Source: Clostridia bacterium (lineage in GTDB: Bacteria; Bacillota; Clostridia; Oscillospirales; CAG-272). From it: a DNA stretch of 64,000 nt. This document shows, piece by piece, positions 7,650-16,899 of this stretch. Below the pieces are notes generated by a model. The model ran no database searches. It worked only from the letters and a program-made list of their open reading frames with translations, and was not told the DNA's origin. Both the position numbers and the translations under genes were made by a program. Positions within the stretch are counted from its first letter, which is position 1. Each line of letters starts with the position of its first letter. Where the stretch lies: contig JAFTJZ010000091.1 of assembly GCA_017456145.1 (NCBI GenBank), positions 34,076-98,075 of the forward strand. The letters run 5' to 3'.

Positions 7650-9152
7650 ATGAAAACTTTCACAAAGCTGCTGGCTTTGCTGTTGGCCCTTTTCATGCTC
7701 GGCACCTGCCTGATCGCTTGTGCCGATGACACGGAAGACGACGGCAAGCAAGATGACCCCACTACTCCCGGCACCGAGAATGAAGAGGGTGACGGAACAG
7801 AGCAGGAAGAGCGCATCACGCCCGACATCCCCGAGACCTACGATTTCGGCGATGAAGACGTCAGTTTCGTATACTGGTACGTCGATAGCTGGACCAATAC
7901 CGTCCGTTACTGCCGCGACATTTATTCCGAGTCAGTCACCGGCGAGCCCATCCCCGACAAGGTCTATTATCGTAACGCCGACATTGAGGAGGCGTACAAT
8001 GTCAACATCACGCTGGAGATGCAGCAGTACAGCGCCATCGGTACCACCATCACCAACCAGAACGCCAGCGGCGACAGCACCTATCTTGTCGCGGTTCCCC
8101 GTCTGGCAGAGGCAGGCGGCCTGGTTGTCAACGGCGCCTTCCACAACCTGTATGAGGTCAACCACATCGATCTGACCAAGCCCTGGTGGGATCAGAACTC
8201 GGTCAACCAGCTTTCCTCCAACGATACGCTGTATCTGGTCTCGACCTCTTTGATGGTCAATGACAAGGATGCGACGGCCGCCATCGCCTTCAACAAGCAG
8301 GCGGTTCTTGACAACTCGCTGGACGATCCCTATCAGTACGTCCGTGACGGCGAGTGGACGTATGACATCGTCGCCGAGATGGCAGAGGCTGCCACCAAGG
8401 AGCTGGACGGTGATGACGTTATGGATAAGAACGACTTCTGGGGTTTCCTTGGTAAGAACGACGTCTTTACTTCCTTCTTCCACGGCAGCGGCGGTTTGTT
8501 TGTTGTCAAGGATGAGGACGGTCTGTTCACCTTCAACTTCGGCTCCGAGGAGGATCACATCCTTGCAACCGAGGATCTGCTGGACTACATCATGACCGCA
8601 GACTTCTTCTTCAATCACCACACCGCAGGCATCGATGACGACGAGTATACCGAGTTGTTCACCAGCGGCGGCGGTCTGTTCTTCTGGATGCGTTTGGACG
8701 AGGTCACCAATATGCGCGGCTCCGAGACCAACTTCGGTATCCTTCCCATTCCGAAATATCTTGAGATACAGGATAATTATCATTCCACCGTCAGCCAGCA
8801 CACCACGGGTCTGCTCTCCGTTCCGCTGAGCACCGCAGGTACGGATCTGGAGATGGTCGGTATGGTTCTGGAGGCGATGAGCGCACATTCTCATTACGAT
8901 CTGCAGAACGAGTACATAGAGATCTCCCTGAAGGGTCGTTACGCACGCGACAACGAGTCCGAGGAGATGCTGGACATCATTCTCGGCAACCGCGTCTTTG
9001 ACCCCGCACTGGTCTTTGGTTTCGGCGACTTTGCCAACGGTTACCAGAACCTGGCAAGCGGCACCGGCAACATCACCTCCTTCCTCGCAGGTAACGAGGA
9101 GTTGACCATCAAGGCAATCGAAGAATTTAACGAGAAGATCGCAGAATATTGA
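7650..9152 (+). CDS. Extracellular solute-binding lipoprotein
   Basis: 500 residues. Lipoprotein signal peptide with lipobox LIAC at about residue 25, then an acidic linker (DDTEDDGKQDD) and a family 1-type substrate-binding fold (sugar ABC transporter class). Clear features are the early YWYVDSW strand and the repeated aromatic residues of a sugar site; no single diagnostic motif. Start after GAGAGG. No permease or ATPase gene follows, so it either serves a transporter encoded elsewhere or acts as an orphan sensor or binding protein. Codon use is strongly biased to a few codons, which suggests high expression. Confidence 0.75.
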   Translation: MKTFTKLLALLLALFMLGTCLIACADDTEDDGKQDDPTTPGTENEEGDGTEQEERITPDIPETYDFGDEDVSFVYWYVDSWTNTVRYCRDIYSESVTGEPIPDKVYYRNADIEEAYNVNITLEMQQYSAIGTTITNQNASGDSTYLVAVPRLAEAGGLVVNGAFHNLYEVNHIDLTKPWWDQNSVNQLSSNDTLYLVSTSLMVNDKDATAAIAFNKQAVLDNSLDDPYQYVRDGEWTYDIVAEMAEAATKELDGDDVMDKNDFWGFLGKNDVFTSFFHGSGGLFVVKDEDGLFTFNFGSEEDHILATEDLLDYIMTADFFFNHHTAGIDDDEYTELFTSGGGLFFWMRLDEVTNMRGSETNFGILPIPKYLEIQDNYHSTVSQHTTGLLSVPLSTAGTDLEMVGMVLEAMSAHSHYDLQNEYIEISLKGRYARDNESEEMLDIILGNRVFDPALVFGFGDFANGYQNLASGTGNITSFLAGNEELTIKAIEEFNEKIAEY

Positions 9153-9162
9153 TTTTACCCCG

Positions 9163-9195
9163 AGGGGCTGTGCCAATGGCGCAGCCCCTCTTAAA
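9163..9195 (+). terminator. Terminator of the binding-protein gene
   Basis: GAGGGGCTG (9163-9171) pairs with CAGCCCCTC (9183-9191), then TTAAAA. Related in sequence to hairpins at 11921, 12112 and 15597. Confidence 0.75.
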
Positions 9196-9214
9196 AACCA
9201 ATGATATGATTTTA

Positions 9215-9285
9215 CGCGCGGAATTTGCGGTTTCCCCTGCAAAGCGAGCAAACGTTGCACTCTTCAGCCGCAAAGCTAAAACGAT
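9215..9285. repeat. Degenerate intergenic element resembling 12183-12240
   Basis: GAATTTGCG, CCTGCA and CAGCCGCAAAGC appear in the same order and at similar spacing as in 12170-12240, but the stems are poorer. The remainder of 9286-9558 is AT-rich and holds nothing I can support. Confidence 0.4.
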
Positions 9286-9558
9286 GGAGGCAGAATCCAA
9301 TACATTTTGGAAGTTGCCTCTCCCTCTTTTCCGCTTTTTTCAACATTTCAAAAAAATTTACAATTTAGACATTTTTTCGTTGCAAAAAGCACTTGCTTTT
9401 TTCGACGTTTTTTTATATGATATAAGCATGATGAATATCGAATGATGCACGCTCGCCGTTTCATCGTTTTTCGTCCCTTTCGTATGGTCACATTGCACAA
9501 ATTTTACCACTCTCTTTTGTGCAACCAGACGAAAATGAGGTAGGATGAAAAAAATGCA

Positions 9559-9587
9559 TTGAATAAATCAAAGATTTGTGATATAAT
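9559..9587 (+). promoter_or_regulatory. Promoter of the oligopeptide-type binding protein
   Basis: TTGAAT (9559-9564), 17 bases, TATAAT (9582-9587). Confidence 0.75.
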
Positions 9588-9651
9588 GTTATAAGTGGCA
9601 CAGTATGTGTTCTATCCGATATTCAAAACCGTGAGGAGGACTTACCAAATT

Positions 9652-11907
9652 ATGATGAAACGTCTCATTGCCCTGCTGCTCTGCCTGATTATGTGCGTGT
9701 CGGTATTCGCTGGTTGCGCGACCGATGGCACCGAAGAGGATGACGACAAGGGCGCGTACATCACGATGTACCTGACCAACGAAATCTACAACTTCGACCC
9801 TGCTTATGCCTTCAATAATGAAGAGGCCGAGAGCATCGTCAGCCTGCTGTTTACCCGCCTGTTCACCCTGAGTGAAAAAGGAAAGCTGCAGTATGAGCTC
9901 GCTCAGAGCTACACCACCGCAGAAAATGAGAAGACCAATGAGTACACGCTAACCATTAAGATGCGTGAGACCTGGTGGTCTGACAAAACCAGAGTAACCG
10001 CAGATGACGTGGTATACGCATGGAAGAGACTTCTCGACCCCGAGAACTCCTTCTCCGCTGCAGCACTGCTGTATGACATCAAGAATGCGCGCGCCGTCAA
10101 GGAGGGAGACTGCTCCATCGATGACCTTGGCGTTTATGCGCTGAACGACACGACGCTGGAGATCGTCTTTGAGCGTCCGATCGACTACGACGCATTCCTT
10201 CTGAACCTGACCAGCCTGGCTCTCGCTCCTCTGCGTGAGGACTACGTCAGCAAGGGCGATGACTGGGCAAAGAAACCCGGTACCATGGTTACCAGCGGCC
10301 CCTTCAAAATTGGTAAGTTGTACTTAAACACCGAGGAAGACGCCAAAGCAAAGGCTCTTTCCGGTTATTTCACAACCTATTACGATGCGCATGCACTCTC
10401 CTATGACAATGGCGAATATTATCCCGCAGAAAACAAAAACTTCTATGAGGGTAAGTATCTGAGCTTTGCTCTGGAGCGCAACGCTTGCTACTATCGCAAC
10501 CCCGATGAGGCAGACGACATCAAGCTTGATAAGCAGGTCACTCCTTACCGTATTATCGTTGATTGCTCCTACTCTCCCGAGCAGCTCAAGGCGGCATACC
10601 AGAACGGTGAGGTCTTCTACATGGGTGATATCCCCGTTTCCCTGCGCAGCGACAGCGAATTCATCGCCGACGCCAACATCAAGGACGGTCTGTCCACCGC
10701 ATCCATTTACCTCAACCAGAACGCGATGATCACCAACAAGTCGACCGGTGAGGAGGTTGCTCTCTTCGCAGACGCCAATGTCCGCAAAGCCCTCTCCCTG
10801 GCACTGGATCGTGAAACCATCGCCAAGACGCTCGTCTTTGCCAAGGCTGCTACGGGTATCGTTCCCGTCGGCATTTACGATCAGGGACTGAGCGGCTCCT
10901 TCCGCGAAGCAGTCGGCAATCTGATCGCCACCACCGCAGATACCTCCGCAGCATCCTCTGCACTCTCGGCAGCAGGTGTCAAGGCATCCGATTACGCCTT
11001 TGAGCTGACGGTCAACCCCAACGACGATGAGATGGTCGTCATCGCGACCGCTGCCGCTGAGGCTTGGACGGCTCTGGGCTTTGAGGTCACCGTTGTCGAA
11101 CGCGGCACCATCATCAACAACGACTGGTACGCGCCCACGGAGACTTATCCTATTGATATCGCCGATGAGTTGTATCACGAAGATGTTCTCAACCGCGATT
11201 TTCAGGCAATCGTCCTTGACTTCTGCGCATACAACCAGGACGCTTACTCTATGCTCGCTCCCTTCGCAACGCTCTTCTCCGGCATCGTCGATGAGGAGAT
11301 GAACCTGGTTCCCGGCTACACCGGTTACCAAAGCGAGACCTACGATAAGCTGGTCGAGGCGATCTACTACCTGACCTACTTCGATTCGATCACCTCTGCG
11401 AATTACACATCCTTCGCAAGCTACGAAACCGCCGAGGAGTTCCAAACCATTCTGGACAATTGCAGCGCCGTCTACAGCCAGTACGGTATCAGCACCTCCA
11501 ACGTTGCCGCAGGTCGCACCGCTCTGCTGCACGAGGCTGAGAAGATGCTTGTCGACGAGATGGTAATCATCCCTGTGGTCTTCAACCAGACCGCTACGCT
11601 GCAGTCCGATCTCCTTTCCAAGATCACCGCTGACTACTTTGTAGCATATGATTTCCAGAAGGTCAAGCTGAAGAATTACGAGGATTACATCGAGAATCTT
11701 GAGCAGGCATATTCCTTCAAGACCTTCTACGTCTGCGACAGCTGCGGTCATATGAACGAGGCGAATGCCTTGAGCACGAAGGAGGACGATTATCTCCTCA
11801 CCGCTTGCAGCAAGTGCAGTGCCGCTTTGACGATGGATGACATTCTGGGTCAGATCCCGTTCTACTCTCGTATCAAAGAGGCTATGGCAGCAGCAAGTGC
11901 TGATTAA
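9652..11907 (+). CDS. Family 5 (peptide-type) solute-binding lipoprotein with C-terminal zinc ribbon
   Basis: 751 residues. Signal peptide with lipobox FAGC at about residue 22; residues about 35-680 are a family 5 extracellular binding protein (YNFDPAYAFNNEEAE, then WSDKTRVTADDVVYAWKRLL, the signature of OppA/DppA relatives). After the usual end of the fold comes a tail with CDSC (Cys695, Cys698) and CSKC (Cys719, Cys722), a zinc-ribbon or rubredoxin-knuckle pattern that is odd for a protein outside the membrane. Start chosen at ATG 9652, 12 bases after GAGGAGG; a second ATG follows directly. No permease genes are adjacent. Binding of peptides is inferred from the family. Confidence 0.85.
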   Translation: MMKRLIALLLCLIMCVSVFAGCATDGTEEDDDKGAYITMYLTNEIYNFDPAYAFNNEEAESIVSLLFTRLFTLSEKGKLQYELAQSYTTAENEKTNEYTLTIKMRETWWSDKTRVTADDVVYAWKRLLDPENSFSAAALLYDIKNARAVKEGDCSIDDLGVYALNDTTLEIVFERPIDYDAFLLNLTSLALAPLREDYVSKGDDWAKKPGTMVTSGPFKIGKLYLNTEEDAKAKALSGYFTTYYDAHALSYDNGEYYPAENKNFYEGKYLSFALERNACYYRNPDEADDIKLDKQVTPYRIIVDCSYSPEQLKAAYQNGEVFYMGDIPVSLRSDSEFIADANIKDGLSTASIYLNQNAMITNKSTGEEVALFADANVRKALSLALDRETIAKTLVFAKAATGIVPVGIYDQGLSGSFREAVGNLIATTADTSAASSALSAAGVKASDYAFELTVNPNDDEMVVIATAAAEAWTALGFEVTVVERGTIINNDWYAPTETYPIDIADELYHEDVLNRDFQAIVLDFCAYNQDAYSMLAPFATLFSGIVDEEMNLVPGYTGYQSETYDKLVEAIYYLTYFDSITSANYTSFASYETAEEFQTILDNCSAVYSQYGISTSNVAAGRTALLHEAEKMLVDEMVIIPVVFNQTATLQSDLLSKITADYFVAYDFQKVKLKNYEDYIENLEQAYSFKTFYVCDSCGHMNEANALSTKEDDYLLTACSKCSAALTMDDILGQIPFYSRIKEAMAAASAD

Positions 11908-11920
11908 ACTATTCCAACAA

Positions 11921-11949
11921 GGGGCTGCGTTAATAACGCAGCCCCTGCA
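11921..11949 (+). terminator. Terminator of the family 5 binding protein
   Basis: Perfect stem GGGGCTGCGTTA (11921-11932) with TAACGCAGCCCC (11934-11945). The same 25 bases occur again at 12112-12136. Confidence 0.8.
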
Positions 11950-12009
11950 GACTGTAAACCAAAGCATTCTCCACTCAACACGGTGGAGCGAAAGCCCATA
12001 AAATGATCC

Positions 12010-12090
12010 TTTTGAAAAAGCTTTTTAAGGATTCTTAAGGTGCTTTTTCTCGAAAAAGCACCTTAAGTGGGATTTGGGGCAAAGCCCCAA
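12010..12090 (-). repeat. Dispersed hairpin element
   Basis: Two hairpins in the family order: CTTAAGGTGC.../...GCACCTTAAG (12034-12067), linker TGGGAT, then TTGGGGC-aaa-GCCCCAA (12074-12090). Orientation as in 4975-5058. Confidence 0.7.
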
Positions 12091-12111
12091 GTCCTTTCGA
12101 CGACAAAGAGC

Positions 12112-12141
12112 GGGGCTGCGTTAATAACGCAGCCCCTACGT
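12112..12141. repeat. Second copy of the 11921 hairpin, GTAGGGG family
   Basis: Identical 25-base hairpin to 11921-11945, here followed by TACG. On the minus strand it reads CGTAGGGGCTG, the opening shared by hairpins at 15597-15625 and 18079-18105. Confidence 0.75.
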
Positions 12142-12182
12142 ATATAGCCGACGGTAGGCTTTTTTTACCGCACAGAATTTGC

Positions 12183-12240
12183 GCTTTTCACCTGCATGGC
12201 AGGCCAAAAATGCGGTGTTTAGCCGCAAAGCAAAAATGAC
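12183..12240. repeat. Element related to the three-hairpin insert
   Basis: Contains CCTGCATGGCAGG (12191-12203) and TGCGG-tgtttag-CCGCA (12211-12227). The second hairpin has the same seven-base loop pattern as the elements at 27739 and 35028. Confidence 0.5.
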
Positions 12241-12281
12241 GGGGTGAGTTTCAAATGCTTTTTGCATTTGACTCACCCCGT
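12239..12281 (-). terminator. Terminator of the yerC-hslO operon
   Basis: ACGGGGTGAGT (12239-12249) pairs with ACTCACCCCGT (12271-12281), with a second inner stem CAAATGC/GCATTTG. It begins 3 bases after the hslO stop on the minus strand. Confidence 0.8.
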
Positions 12282-12283
12282 TT

Positions 12284-13183
12284 TCATGATTCGTCCCGAA
12301 ACATAGCGCGGATCTCATCGCCCGTGAAGATCTGCTTTCTGTCGCAGAAACGACAATTGATCTCCAATTCGTCGGGCTTTCCCTCCTGCTTTTGCTCCGC
12401 CAAGAGGCCCAGCGCCGCCTTCTCTCCGATGGCACGCACCGCGCCGAGCATACGCTCCCTTGTGCAGTTGCAGCGGTATTCCACCGTCAGCTCGTCAAAG
12501 ATATCGTACGGAATATCCCGCAGTGCGATATCGGCAATTTCCTTGTCGGAAATACCGGAATCAAACAGGCGAGAAATATTGGCAAGCAGCGGAATGTTCT
12601 TCTCCAACTGAGAAATAACCGCCTCATCGGCGAAGGGCAACAGCTGCACCATGACACCGCCTGCAGCACGACAGCTACCGTCTGTGTCTACCAAGACACC
12701 CAAGGCAAGCACGGTGGGGATCTGCTCACTGGTGGCATAATAAGAGGCAATATCCTCTGCCACCTCTCCGCTGCACAGCGGGATGGAGCCCACATACGGC
12801 TCGTCTCCACCCGTGTCGCGCACGACATGCAGCAGCCCCTTGCCGACAGCGGCTCCTACGTTCAGCTTACCATCCGAGCGCAGCGGCAGATCGACATCGG
12901 GATTTTGAATATATCCGCGCACGTTGCCGTAATAATCCGCACTGGCGATCACCTTCCCCGCAGGGCCATCCCCGCCGAGCGTGACCGTAATGGCGTTTCC
13001 TTCCTCCCCCAACATACTTCCCATAACCGATGTTGCCGTTAAAAGGCGACCCAGTGTCGCCGTTGCAGTGGGGGTGGTATGATGATATCCGATCGCCCGA
13101 TTGACGATCTCCGTAGAACGGATGACGTGGATGCGGGCGCTGCCGTCCTGCGTCATTCCGCGTAAAATAGTCGATTCAGACAT
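12284..13183 (-). CDS. hslO: Redox-regulated chaperone Hsp33
   Basis: 299 residues, normal for Hsp33, a cytoplasmic holdase activated when oxidation releases zinc from its C-terminal cysteines. The redox switch is present: CNC at about residue 236 and CRFC at about 269. The N-terminal domain has the typical [14 protein letters not shown] and GGDGPAGKV segments. I start at ATG 13183 (MSESTILRG); the ribosome site upstream is weak (AGGAACG). Last gene of an operon behind the YerC-like regulator and a methyltransferase, 32 bases after the latter's stop. Confidence 0.95.
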   Translation of the reverse strand: MSESTILRGMTQDGSARIHVIRSTEIVNRAIGYHHTTPTATATLGRLLTATSVMGSMLGEEGNAITVTLGGDGPAGKVIASADYYGNVRGYIQNPDVDLPLRSDGKLNVGAAVGKGLLHVVRDTGGDEPYVGSIPLCSGEVAEDIASYYATSEQIPTVLALGVLVDTDGSCRAAGGVMVQLLPFADEAVISQLEKNIPLLANISRLFDSGISDKEIADIALRDIPYDIFDELTVEYRCNCTRERMLGAVRAIGEKAALGLLAEQKQEGKPDELEINCRFCDRKQIFTGDEIRAMFRDES

Positions 13184-13215
13184 ATTGATTTCTTCTTCGT
13201 TCCTTTCTGCGATGA

Positions 13216-14028
13216 TTACGCCGTCGGCTTTTTGGCGCGAGCGGCAATGTACCAGCGCGGCGTATCCTCCGTCGGTGTGCCGAAGTCGTAGTCGCTCCAC
13301 ACCCCGAGCAGCTCAAAGCCACACGCCTCCAGCAGTGACAGCAGCGTCTGACGGCTGTAGCAGCGTTCCCTTTGATGCTCGTCCGAACGGATATAACTGC
13401 CGTCGGGCATCTCCTCAAAGAGCGAGAGATCAAATTCACAAATGCCGCTCTCCTCGTCGTAGCTGTTCTGCCAACCGCAAAAGACCGCACGGGGCTTATC
13501 GTCTTGCCCATCCGGCGCAATCTCATCCTCCAGAATGTACGCGCAATCGCCATAGATATGCTTGAATTTATACGGCGTATTCACGTCAAACAAAAACAAC
13601 CCGTCGGGGTCAAGATAATTATGAACGCCGGCAAAGCAGCGTTTCACATCCTCTTCCGTCAAAAGATAATTGACACTGTCAAGGCAGCAGGTCACCGCTC
13701 CGACCGTACCATAAAGCTCAAAGGTGCGCATATCCTGCAAAAGGAACAAAATCCGCGCGGCCTCCGCCTCGTTTCCGGCGCGATCCCGTGCAACCGTGAG
13801 CATATCCACACTGCCGTCCACGCCGATCATATCATAACCGCGGCGGGCAAGCTCCAGCGTCATGCTGCCCGTTCCGCAAGCGAGATCCAACACCATTTCG
13901 GGGCGCGCGACAAGGAAACGCGCAAAGCAACGCTCCACAAAGTCAGCCCACGCCCCGTAATCGATCTCGGCGTTCAGACGGTCGTAGACGCCCGCGATGG
14001 CATCATAACCGTCACATCCCTGCATCAT
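13216..14028 (-). CDS. SAM-dependent methyltransferase
   Basis: 270 residues. Class I methyltransferase fold: motif [16 protein letters not shown] (about residues 42-56), motif II acidic end [10 protein letters not shown], motif [10 protein letters not shown], motif [13 protein letters not shown]. This layout is common in clostridial methyltransferases of unknown substrate. Start ATG 14028 overlaps the upstream stop in an ATGA arrangement, so translation is probably coupled to the YerC-like gene. Confidence 0.85.
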   Translation of the reverse strand: MMQGCDGYDAIAGVYDRLNAEIDYGAWADFVERCFARFLVARPEMVLDLACGTGSMTLELARRGYDMIGVDGSVDMLTVARDRAGNEAEAARILFLLQDMRTFELYGTVGAVTCCLDSVNYLLTEEDVKRCFAGVHNYLDPDGLFLFDVNTPYKFKHIYGDCAYILEDEIAPDGQDDKPRAVFCGWQNSYDEESGICEFDLSLFEEMPDGSYIRSDEHQRERCYSRQTLLSLLEACGFELLGVWSDYDFGTPTEDTPRWYIAARAKKPTA

Positions 14029-14330
14029 CTTCCGCGTCGCTCCGCCTTTTCCAGACGCTCCAGAACGCTGATGTAGCCCTCGGTTCCATACTTCAGGCAC
14101 CGATTCACACGGCTGATGGTCGACGTGCTGAGGCCTGTGCGGGCGGCGATCTCGGTATAGATGAAATCATCCTTGAGCAGCTTTGCTGCCTGCATACGGC
14201 GGGACATCTCCTGCAATTCAGATACAGTGCAAAGATCCTCAAAGAAGTGGTAACATTCCTCAACACTGCTCAACGTCAGAATTCCCTTGAATAAAAAGTC
14301 CAGATTCTCATCACGTGAAATTGATTTCAT
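14025..14330 (-). CDS. YerC/YecD family TrpR-related regulator
   Basis: 101 residues. Full match in length and pattern to the YerC/YecD group of TrpR-like DNA-binding proteins: SELQEMSRRMQAAKLL, then the helix-turn-helix IAARTGLSTSTISRVNRCL, ending in YGTEGYISVLERL. The effector of this group is unknown. First gene of the operon with the methyltransferase and hslO; AGGAAG lies 8-9 bases before the start. Confidence 0.9.
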   Translation of the reverse strand: MKSISRDENLDFLFKGILTLSSVEECYHFFEDLCTVSELQEMSRRMQAAKLLKDDFIYTEIAARTGLSTSTISRVNRCLKYGTEGYISVLERLEKAERRGR

Positions 14331-14377
14331 ACGTCATTCTTCCTTTCGATTATAGTGGGCAGTGGTCTCCCGCCTAT

Positions 14378-14406
14378 ATTTTACCACTTTTCTTTGTTAA
14401 AGTAAA
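14378..14406 (-). promoter_or_regulatory. Promoter of the yerC-hslO operon
   Basis: Minus strand TTTACT (14406-14401), 17 bases, TAAAAT (14383-14378). Confidence 0.65.
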
Positions 14407-14477
14407 TAGATTTTTCGTAAATTTATCATCTTTTTTACAAATTTTTTGTCAAAACCGTCTTTCGCATAAAAAATGTG

Positions 14478-14506
14478 TTGACTTTCCACCAAAAATAGGA
14501 TATAAT
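14478..14506 (+). promoter_or_regulatory. Promoter of the ROK kinase gene
   Basis: TTGACT (14478-14483), 17 bases, TATAAT (14501-14506); divergent from the yerC promoter, 72 bases apart. Confidence 0.8.
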
Positions 14507-14566
14507 GGTAGAGACAGATCGGCATGTTACGCCGATGATTTCACACGACAAAGGAGTAAACAAATT

Positions 14567-15544
14567 ATGGTTCGTTTGGGTGTAGACCTTGGCGGCACAA
14601 ATATTGCCGTCGGTATCGTAAATGAGGAATTCAAAATCATTGATAAAGACAGCGTTCCCACCGGCGCTACCCGCCCTGCAGAGGAGATCGTCGCCGACAT
14701 TGCCGCGCTGTGCAAAAAGGTGGTAGCCAATGCGGGCATGAGCCTGTCCGATGTTGCTGCGATCGGCATAGCCGCTCCCGGTTCCGTAGACAGTGCAGCA
14801 GGCACCGTTGAATATGCGAACAACCTTCCCTTCCGTCACTTCCCCATCACCGCACTGCTGCGCGAATATATGGGGCTGGATATTCCCGTCTACGTCGAGA
14901 ACGACGCCAACGCTGCCGCATGGGGCGAGGCAATCGCAGGCGCAGCCAAGGGAACGAGTGATTCCGTTATGGTCACGCTTGGTACGGGCGTTGGTGGCGG
15001 TGTCATCATCGGCGGCAAGCTGTTCACCGGCTCCAACGGCGCAGGTGCAGAGCTGGGGCATATGGTTATCGTCAAGGGCGGTGCTGCTTGCTCCTGCGGA
15101 CGCCGTGGCTGCTGGGAGGCCTATTCCTCTGCCACTGCTTTGATCCGCATGACCAATGAAAAGCTTTCCGCCTGCGAGAGAGACAAGCGCGAGACAGAGA
15201 TGACCGAGCTGGTACGCATCAAGGGTCGCACCACGGGCCGTACCGCCTTTGACGGAATGCGTGCCAAGGATGCAGCCGCTACCGAGGTCGTCAAGGATTA
15301 CATCGACCACCTGGCTTGCGGTATCGTCAACCTGATCAATATCTTCCAGCCTGAAATTCTGTCCATCGGCGGCGGCATTTCGGGCGAGGGGCAGGCGCTG
15401 ATCGATATGCTGCAGCCCTACGTCGCGACAGAGAGTTACGGTGCGGAGACCGTTGATCCCGCAAAGACCACCAAGCTCTGCATTGCCAAGCTCGGCAACG
15501 ACGCAGGCATCATCGGTGCCGCCGTCCTCGGGCTGGAGATTTAA
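14567..15544 (+). CDS. ROK family sugar kinase, glucokinase type
   Basis: 325 residues. ATP-binding LGVDLGGTNIAVGIV at the N-terminus, VENDANAAAWGE with the catalytic aspartate, TLGTGVGGGVI phosphate loop, and the ROK zinc motif CSCGRRGCWEAYSS (CxCGxxGCxE). The pattern agrees with Gram-positive glucokinases, which phosphorylate glucose at C6 for glycolysis. AAAGGAG precedes ATG 14567. Single gene between two hairpins; no transporter next to it. Confidence 0.9.
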   Translation: MVRLGVDLGGTNIAVGIVNEEFKIIDKDSVPTGATRPAEEIVADIAALCKKVVANAGMSLSDVAAIGIAAPGSVDSAAGTVEYANNLPFRHFPITALLREYMGLDIPVYVENDANAAAWGEAIAGAAKGTSDSVMVTLGTGVGGGVIIGGKLFTGSNGAGAELGHMVIVKGGAACSCGRRGCWEAYSSATALIRMTNEKLSACERDKRETEMTELVRIKGRTTGRTAFDGMRAKDAAATEVVKDYIDHLACGIVNLINIFQPEILSIGGGISGEGQALIDMLQPYVATESYGAETVDPAKTTKLCIAKLGNDAGIIGAAVLGLEI

Positions 15545-15596
15545 CCGAATTTTAAGCGTTCAAGGACCGTGATCGGCATCATAGCTCCGATTGCGG

Positions 15597-15625
15597 GGGG
15601 CTGTCTTTCATCGGACAGCCCCTAC
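15597..15625. repeat. GTAGGGG-family hairpin between ROK kinase and mutY
   Basis: GGGGCTGTC (15597-15605) pairs with GACAGCCCC (15614-15622), followed by TAC. Likely acts as a terminator of the kinase gene. Confidence 0.65.
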
Positions 15626-15644
15626 ATTTATAAAGGAGGCATTC

Positions 15645-16772
15645 ATGTCGGAACCGATCAAGCAAGGTGCGGCGCTGCACTCCATGGTAGAGCCGCTGCT
15701 GCAATGGTATGAGGATAACAAGCGCTCTCTGCCGTGGCGCGACGATCCTACGCCTTATCACGTCTGGTTGTCGGAGATCATGCTACAGCAGACCCGCATT
15801 GAGGCAGTACTGCCATATTACGCCCGTTTTCTCGCCGCCTGTCCCTCCGTTGCAAACCTTGCCACCATTGACGACGAGGCCCTGATGAAACTCTGGCAGG
15901 GCTTGGGCTACTACAGCCGCGCTCGCAACCTCAAGCGGGCAGCACAGCAGATTATGGAAAAATACGACGGCATCTTCCCCGCCGATTACAACGCTCTGCG
16001 GGCGCTCCCCGGGGTAGGACCTTACACAGCGGGTGCGATCGCCTCCATCGCCTTCGGACTCCCCGAGCCGGCGGTCGACGGCAACGTGCTGCGGGTGGTC
16101 ATGCGCCTTTGCGGCGATCCGTCGGATATTATGGCAGAGAGCGTCAAGCGACAAATCACCGCCAAGCTGCGCACCATCTACCCAAAAAAGAAGGAACACG
16201 CCGCCGCACTGACACAGGCCATCATGGAGCTGGGACAGCGCGTCTGCATCCCCAACGGAGAGCCGCACTGTGAGAGCTGCCCGCTGGGGCTGCTTTGCGT
16301 CGCACGCGCCAACGGTCTGACCGACTCCATTCCTTACCGCGCACCCAAAAAGCCGCGTCGTGTGCAGGCTCGCACCATACTCTTGCCATATTGCGCCGAC
16401 ACGGGAGCAGACGGGCGGCAGACTCTGCGCTTTGCGCTGCGCAAGCGCCCGCCTAAAGGGCTATTATCGGGGCTTTGGGAGTTTCCCGGGCTTGACGGCA
16501 CTCTTGACCCTGCGCAGGTCTGTCGCGCGGCACAAGCGCTCTGTGGCATCTCAGAGGTACACAGCCTCACAACCGCTCCCACAGCTGTGCACATTTTCAC
16601 GCACATCGAATGGCATATGACTGCATATCTTTTGCATTGCACGCCCTCCTCGGACGAGGGCGGACTGACGTGGGCATCTTTATCGCAGCTCCGTGACACT
16701 TACGCCGTCCCCAGTGCTTTTCGCGCTTATCTGCAATATCTGGAGCAGCGCTTTCCGCAAGGCGACGCCTAA
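15645..16772 (+). CDS. mutY: A/G-specific adenine glycosylase
   Basis: 375 residues. Removes adenine mispaired with 8-oxoguanine. HhH-GPD domain with catalytic Glu44 (SEIMLQQT) and Asp145 (EPAVDGNVLRV), helix-hairpin-helix LPGVGPYTAGAIAS, a [4Fe-4S] loop C-x7-C-x2-C-x5-C at about 210-227, and a C-terminal NUDIX-like domain (RPPKGLLSGLWEFPG) that recognises the oxidised base. AAAGGAGG before ATG 15645 fixes the start. Confidence 0.97.
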   Translation: MSEPIKQGAALHSMVEPLLQWYEDNKRSLPWRDDPTPYHVWLSEIMLQQTRIEAVLPYYARFLAACPSVANLATIDDEALMKLWQGLGYYSRARNLKRAAQQIMEKYDGIFPADYNALRALPGVGPYTAGAIASIAFGLPEPAVDGNVLRVVMRLCGDPSDIMAESVKRQITAKLRTIYPKKKEHAAALTQAIMELGQRVCIPNGEPHCESCPLGLLCVARANGLTDSIPYRAPKKPRRVQARTILLPYCADTGADGRQTLRFALRKRPPKGLLSGLWEFPGLDGTLDPAQVCRAAQALCGISEVHSLTTAPTAVHIFTHIEWHMTAYLLHCTPSSDEGGLTWASLSQLRDTYAVPSAFRAYLQYLEQRFPQGDA

Positions 16773-16830
16773 AGCGGACGACAGCAATAAAAAAAGCGGC
16801 GGATCAAGCAAAAAAAAATGCGTGTCCCCC

Positions 16831-16859
16831 TTTACATTGGTAAAAAAATGTGATATACT
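16831..16859 (+). promoter_or_regulatory. Promoter of asnA
   Basis: TTTACA (16831-16836), 17 bases, TATACT (16854-16859). Confidence 0.75.
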
Positions 16860-16899
16860 ATTATGTATAAAATTTCGTTTCATTGAGGTACATCGACTT

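Noticed and set aside
10324-11967. 547-codon minus-strand ORF opposite the family 5 binding protein
   Set aside because: Antisense shadow: the plus frame has signal peptide, family motifs and codon bias; the minus frame has none.
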